Under the pieces are notes generated by a model. It did no database searches. It saw only the letters and a list, made by a program, of their open reading frames with translations, and was not told the origin of the DNA. From positions 1 to 34,773 of the forward strand of contig NZ_SDOY01000158.1 of the NCBI RefSeq assembly GCF_004117935.1: 34,773 nt of DNA. Reading direction: 5' to 3'. The position numbers were made by a program, and so were the translations under genes. Positions 31,926 to 34,773 of the stretch are shown here, one piece after another. Origin of the DNA: Streptomyces roseicoloratus (GTDB taxonomy: Bacteria; Actinomycetota; Actinomycetes; Streptomycetales; Streptomycetaceae). Each line of letters starts with the position of its first letter. Position 1 is the stretch's first letter.

Positions 31926-33278
31926 ATGAGCACGTTCACCGAAGAGCCCACCTCCGGGCACGCCGAGCTCGCGGCCACCACCCTGCTGCGTTTCGCCACC
32001 GCCGGCTCCGTCGACGACGGCAAGTCGACCCTGGTGGGCCGGCTGCTGCACGACTCCAAGTCGGTGCTCGCCGACCAGCTGGAGGCCGTGGAGCACGCCT
32101 CGCGCTCGCGTGGCCAGGAGGCGCCGGACCTGGCGCTGCTCACCGACGGTCTGCGGGCCGAGCGCGAGCAGGGCATCACCATCGACGTGGCGTACCGCTA
32201 CTTCGCGACCCCGCGGCGCCGGTTCATCCTGGCCGACACGCCCGGGCACGTGCAGTACACCCGGAACATGGTCACCGGCGCCTCCACGGCCGAGCTGGCC
32301 GTGGTCCTCGTCGACGCCCGCAACGGCGTCGTCGAGCAGACCCGCCGGCACGCCGCCGTCGCCGCACTGCTCCGCGTCCCGCACGTGGTGCTCGCCGTGA
32401 ACAAGATGGACCTCGTCGACTACGCCGAGCCCGTCTTCGCCGCGATCGCCGAGGAGTTCACGACGTACGCCTCGGAGCTGGGCGTCCCGGAGATCACCGC
32501 GATCCCGATCTCCGCGCTCGCCGGCGACAACGTCGTGGAGCCGTCCGCCAACATGGACTGGTACGGCGGCCCGACGGTCCTCGAGCACCTCGAGACCGTC
32601 CCGGTCAGCCACGACCTGACGGCCTGCCACGCGCGCTTCCCGGTGCAGTACGTGATCCGTCCGCAGACCGCCGAGCACCCCGACTACCGCGGCTACGCGG
32701 GCCAGATCGCGGCCGGCGCGTTCCGGGTCGGCGAGCAGGTCACCGTCCTGCCGTCCGGAAGGACGTCCACGATCACGGCGATCGACGCGCTGGGCGAGTC
32801 CGTGGACATCGCCTGGGCGCCGCAGTCGGTCACCATCCGGCTCGCCGACGACATCGACATCTCCCGCGGCGACCTGCTCGCCCCGGTCGCCGACGCCCCG
32901 GCCACCAGCCAGGACGTCGAGGCCACCGTCTGCCACGTGGCGGACCAGCCGCTGACCGTGGGCCAGCGGGTGCTGCTCAAGCACACCACCCGCACGGTCA
33001 AGGCGATCGTGAAGGAGATCCCGTCCCGGCTCACCCTGGACGACCTCTCCCAGCACCCGAACCCCGGGCAGCTCGTCGCCAACGACATCGGCCGGGTCAC
33101 GGTCCGCACCGCCGAGCCGCTCGCGCTCGACGCGTACGCCGACTCCCGCCGCACCGGTTCGTTCCTGCTGATCGACCCGGCCGACGGCACCACGCTGGCC
33201 GCCGGCATGGCGGGCGAGTCCTTCGCCGGCGCCAAGGCCGCGCCGGCCGCCGAGGACGAGGACGGCTGGGACTTCTGA
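31926..33278 (+). CDS. cysN: sulfate adenylyltransferase subunit 1 (GTPase), 450 aa
   Basis: GTPase partner of CysD. GTP-binding motifs: G1 GSVDDGKST (27-35), GITIDVAYRYF as G2 region, G3 DTPGH (about 104-108), G4 NKMD (159-162). The EF-Tu-like beta-barrel domains II and III follow. No CysC domain is fused to its C terminus, consistent with a separate cysC gene. ATG at 31926 is three bases after the cysD stop; translation is probably coupled. The stop TGA (33276-33278) overlaps an ATG of a small ORF in the spacer to the transporter genes. Confidence 0.94.
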   Translation: MSTFTEEPTSGHAELAATTLLRFATAGSVDDGKSTLVGRLLHDSKSVLADQLEAVEHASRSRGQEAPDLALLTDGLRAEREQGITIDVAYRYFATPRRRFILADTPGHVQYTRNMVTGASTAELAVVLVDARNGVVEQTRRHAAVAALLRVPHVVLAVNKMDLVDYAEPVFAAIAEEFTTYASELGVPEITAIPISALAGDNVVEPSANMDWYGGPTVLEHLETVPVSHDLTACHARFPVQYVIRPQTAEHPDYRGYAGQIAAGAFRVGEQVTVLPSGRTSTITAIDALGESVDIAWAPQSVTIRLADDIDISRGDLLAPVADAPATSQDVEATVCHVADQPLTVGQRVLLKHTTRTVKAIVKEIPSRLTLDDLSQHPNPGQLVANDIGRVTVRTAEPLALDAYADSRRTGSFLLIDPADGTTLAAGMAGESFAGAKAAPAAEDEDGWDF

Positions 33279-33382
33279 TGGGTCACCAGGACATCGGCGG
33301 CGGCTTCGCCGCAGAGAGCGGCCGCTTCGGCTCGGTCGCCCTCGGTGCGGGCCGGGGAGGTGTGGCGCGATGTGCGTGCTGA
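33278..33382 (+). CDS. candidate 34-residue ORF after cysN, Cys-containing end
   Basis: ATG at 33278 overlaps the cysN stop (TGATG), which can allow reinitiation. The peptide begins MGHQDIGGGFAAESGRFG and ends with RCAC before TGA 33380-33382, so two Cys codons lie at its very end. It includes a small hairpin (GCGGC-TTC-GCCGC, 33300-33312). It overlaps a second small ORF at 33370. Protein function is doubtful; the Cys-rich end before the stop resembles the logic of a leader peptide for the transporter genes. Confidence 0.35.
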   Translation: MGHQDIGGGFAAESGRFGSVALGAGRGGVARCAC

Positions 33383-33453
33383 CCCCTGTGCGCCGCCGTG
33401 GCGCGACGCCGCTCCACTCCGTACGACACCGCCACAAACGCAGACTTCGCTGA
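33370..33453 (+). CDS. candidate 27-residue ORF before the transporter genes
   Basis: ATG 33370 follows GGGGAGG with 9 bases between, a strong ribosome site, and ends at TGA 33451-33453, 25 bases before the GTG of the lipoprotein gene. The peptide begins MCVLTPVRRRG with Cys as second residue and is Arg/His-rich at its end (HRHKRRLR). Not related by sequence to the leader upstream of sulfite reductase. It overlaps the preceding small ORF. It may be a regulatory leader peptide; support is the ribosome site and position only. Confidence 0.4.
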   Translation: MCVLTPVRRRGATPLHSVRHRHKRRLR

Positions 33454-33478
33454 AGCCGAACCGAGGGGAACACCTCCC

Positions 33479-34588
33479 GTGCCTGCCACCACCCGTACCA
33501 CCCTGCGCCGCGGCCTGGCCGCCGCAGCCGCACTGCCGCTCCTGATCGCGGCGCTCGCCTCGTGCGGCTACGGCTCCCAGGCCAAGAACGACCAGAAGAA
33601 GGTGGCCGCCGTGGGCGAGAAGCTCTCCGCGGACTCCGTACGGCTCGGGTACTTCCCCAACCTCACGCACGCGACGGCCCTGGTCGGCGACCGTGAGGGC
33701 ATCTTCCAGAAGGAACTGGGCGGCACGCAGCTGAAGGTGTCGACCTTCAACGCGGGCCCGTCCGCCATCGAGGCGCTGAACGCCGGCTCGATCGACATCG
33801 GCTTCATCGGTCCCTCGCCGGCCATCAACGGCTACACCAAGTCCCAGGGCAAGAACCTGCGCATCGTGGCGGGTTCGGCCTCGGGCGGTGTGAAGCTGGT
33901 GGTCAACCCGGAGAAGATCAAGACGGTCGACGACGTCAAGGGCAAGCGGATCGCCACGCCGCAGCTCGGCAACACCCAGGACGTGGCCTTCCTCAACTGG
34001 GTGTCCGAGCAGGGCTGGAAGGTCGACTCGCAGTCCGGCAAGGGCGACGTCTCCGTGCTGCGCACCGACAACAAGATCGCCCCGAACGCCTACAAGTCCG
34101 GCGCGATCGACGGCGCGTGGGTGCCCGAGCCGATCGCGTCGAAGCTGGTGAGCCAGGGCGCGAAGGTCCTGCTCGACGAGTCCGAGCTGTGGCCGGACAA
34201 GCAGTTCGTCATCACCAACGTCATCGTGTCGCAGACGTTCCTCGAGCAGCACCCGGACGTGGTCGAGGCCGTCCTGCGGGGCTCGGTGAGGACCAACGCG
34301 TGGATCGCCGCCCACTCGGAGCAGGCGAAGGCCTCCGCCAACGCCCGGCTGGAGGAGCTCACCGGCAAGCCGCTCGCCGACGACGTGATCGACGGCGCCT
34401 GGCCGTCGATCCGGTTCACCGACGACCCGCTGGCCACGACGCTCCAGGCGCAGGCGGACCACGCGGTGAAGTCCGGGCTGCTGAAGAAGCCCGACCTGAC
34501 CGGGATCTACGACCTGAAGCCGCTGAACAGGGTCCTGAAGGCCGCGGGCCGGCCCGAGGCGTCCGACGCCGGTCTCGGCGTCAAGTAA
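33479..34588 (+). CDS. ABC transporter substrate-binding lipoprotein, sulfonate/nitrate type, 369 aa
   Basis: Extracytoplasmic receptor of an SsuA/TauA/NrtA-type uptake system. The start GTG 33479 is supported by GAGGGGA upstream and by a proper lipoprotein signal, TLRRGLAAAAALPLLIAALASC, with lipid Cys29; earlier in-frame starts give a non-signal extension. Family landmarks: VRLGYFPNLTHATALVGDREGIFQKE, FNAGPSAIEALNAGSIDIGFIGPSPAINGY, and VPEPIASKLVSQGAKVLLDE. Placement directly after cysN points to an organosulfur compound or sulfate source, with alkanesulfonate or taurine likely; ligand cannot be read from sequence. The ATP-binding gene follows after 35 bases. Confidence 0.9.
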   Translation: MPATTRTTLRRGLAAAAALPLLIAALASCGYGSQAKNDQKKVAAVGEKLSADSVRLGYFPNLTHATALVGDREGIFQKELGGTQLKVSTFNAGPSAIEALNAGSIDIGFIGPSPAINGYTKSQGKNLRIVAGSASGGVKLVVNPEKIKTVDDVKGKRIATPQLGNTQDVAFLNWVSEQGWKVDSQSGKGDVSVLRTDNKIAPNAYKSGAIDGAWVPEPIASKLVSQGAKVLLDESELWPDKQFVITNVIVSQTFLEQHPDVVEAVLRGSVRTNAWIAAHSEQAKASANARLEELTGKPLADDVIDGAWPSIRFTDDPLATTLQAQADHAVKSGLLKKPDLTGIYDLKPLNRVLKAAGRPEASDAGLGVK

Positions 34589-34623
34589 CGAAGTCCGTAA
34601 GCGCTACCCAGGAGGTGACGACC

Positions 34624-34773
34624 ATGGCCACGACCACGACGCTCGCCAAGGCCGAGGACCGCGTCCACGCGACGGGTCACGCGGCGCGGATCGAGCACGT
34701 CTCGAAGTCCTTCGGCGGTCCCGCCGGCGGGCAGCTCGTCCTCGACGACATCAGCCTCGACGTCGCCCCCGGC
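34624..34773 (+). CDS. ABC transporter ATP-binding protein, N-terminal part
   Basis: Starts at ATG 34624 after AGGAGGTGACGACC, a very strong ribosome site, and continues past the right edge; 50 codons are visible. HAARIEHVSKSFGG then LVLDDISLDVAPG is the normal first strand region of an SsuB/TauB-type ATPase, leading to the Walker A site that would follow just outside the window. It is the partner of the lipoprotein receptor upstream; a permease gene is expected next. Confidence 0.85.
   Translation, partial: MATTTTLAKAEDRVHATGHAARIEHVSKSFGGPAGGQLVLDDISLDVAPG

Noticed and set aside
31926..33278. CysNC fusion
   Set aside because: The CysN protein ends after its barrel domains with an acidic tail; a separate cysC is present upstream.

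Overview
The window is very GC-rich, its genes use almost only G or C in third codon positions, and GTG or TTG starts and strong AGGAGG ribosome sites are frequent. With the gene families present, this points to the chromosome of a Streptomyces species or a close relative. No tRNA, rRNA, CRISPR array, transposase or integrase was seen.

Layout. (1) 1-5839: 5' end of an unknown gene, a 1,263-residue secreted subtilase (minus) with a hairpin terminator, a divergent TrmB/LuxR-type regulator, and a small PH-like protein. (2) 6011-9655: a DUF456 membrane protein, then on the minus strand a 24-residue ORF, rsgA, and an Ada/AraC/AlkA repair fusion. (3) 9953-12416: a less GC-extreme, ESX-like three-part module. 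Its large gene is split by one in-frame TGA, its first gene has a TTA codon, and a diverged fragment of rsgA follows it. (4) 12669-14912: SDR oxidoreductase, divergent glyoxalase-like gene, AraC-type regulator. (5) 15001-21971: a compact operon encoding a Trypco1-like protein, a trypsin-like protease with a VMAP-C-like tail, a MoxR-type AAA+ ATPase and a 1,197-residue vWA protein that also carries a pseudokinase and a SARP/BTAD-like region. (6) 22013-27359: BrkB/YihY membrane protein and AidB-like flavoprotein facing away from each other only 17 bp apart, a GAF-domain regulator and a GNAT acetyltransferase. (7) 27530-34773: assimilatory sulfate reduction operon (Cys-containing leader peptide, sulfite reductase, zinc-ribbon protein, cysH, cysC, cysD, cysN) followed by a sulfonate/nitrate-type ABC transporter that runs off the end.

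How the genes work together. Region 7 is a pathway: the transporter imports a sulfur source, CysDN makes APS, CysC can phosphorylate it, the iron-sulfur CysH reduces it to sulfite, and the siroheme enzyme yields sulfide for cysteine. Expression is probably set by dyads at the promoter and by a Cys-containing leader peptide with a downstream hairpin. Region 5 fits the vWA-MoxR-VMAP type of NTP-dependent conflict system predicted by comparative genomics: ATPase and vWA protein would act as a gated switch for the protease-bearing effector. It is the best candidate in the window for a little-studied system. The ESX-like module, the rsgA upstream region and the recurring dyads are secondary leads.
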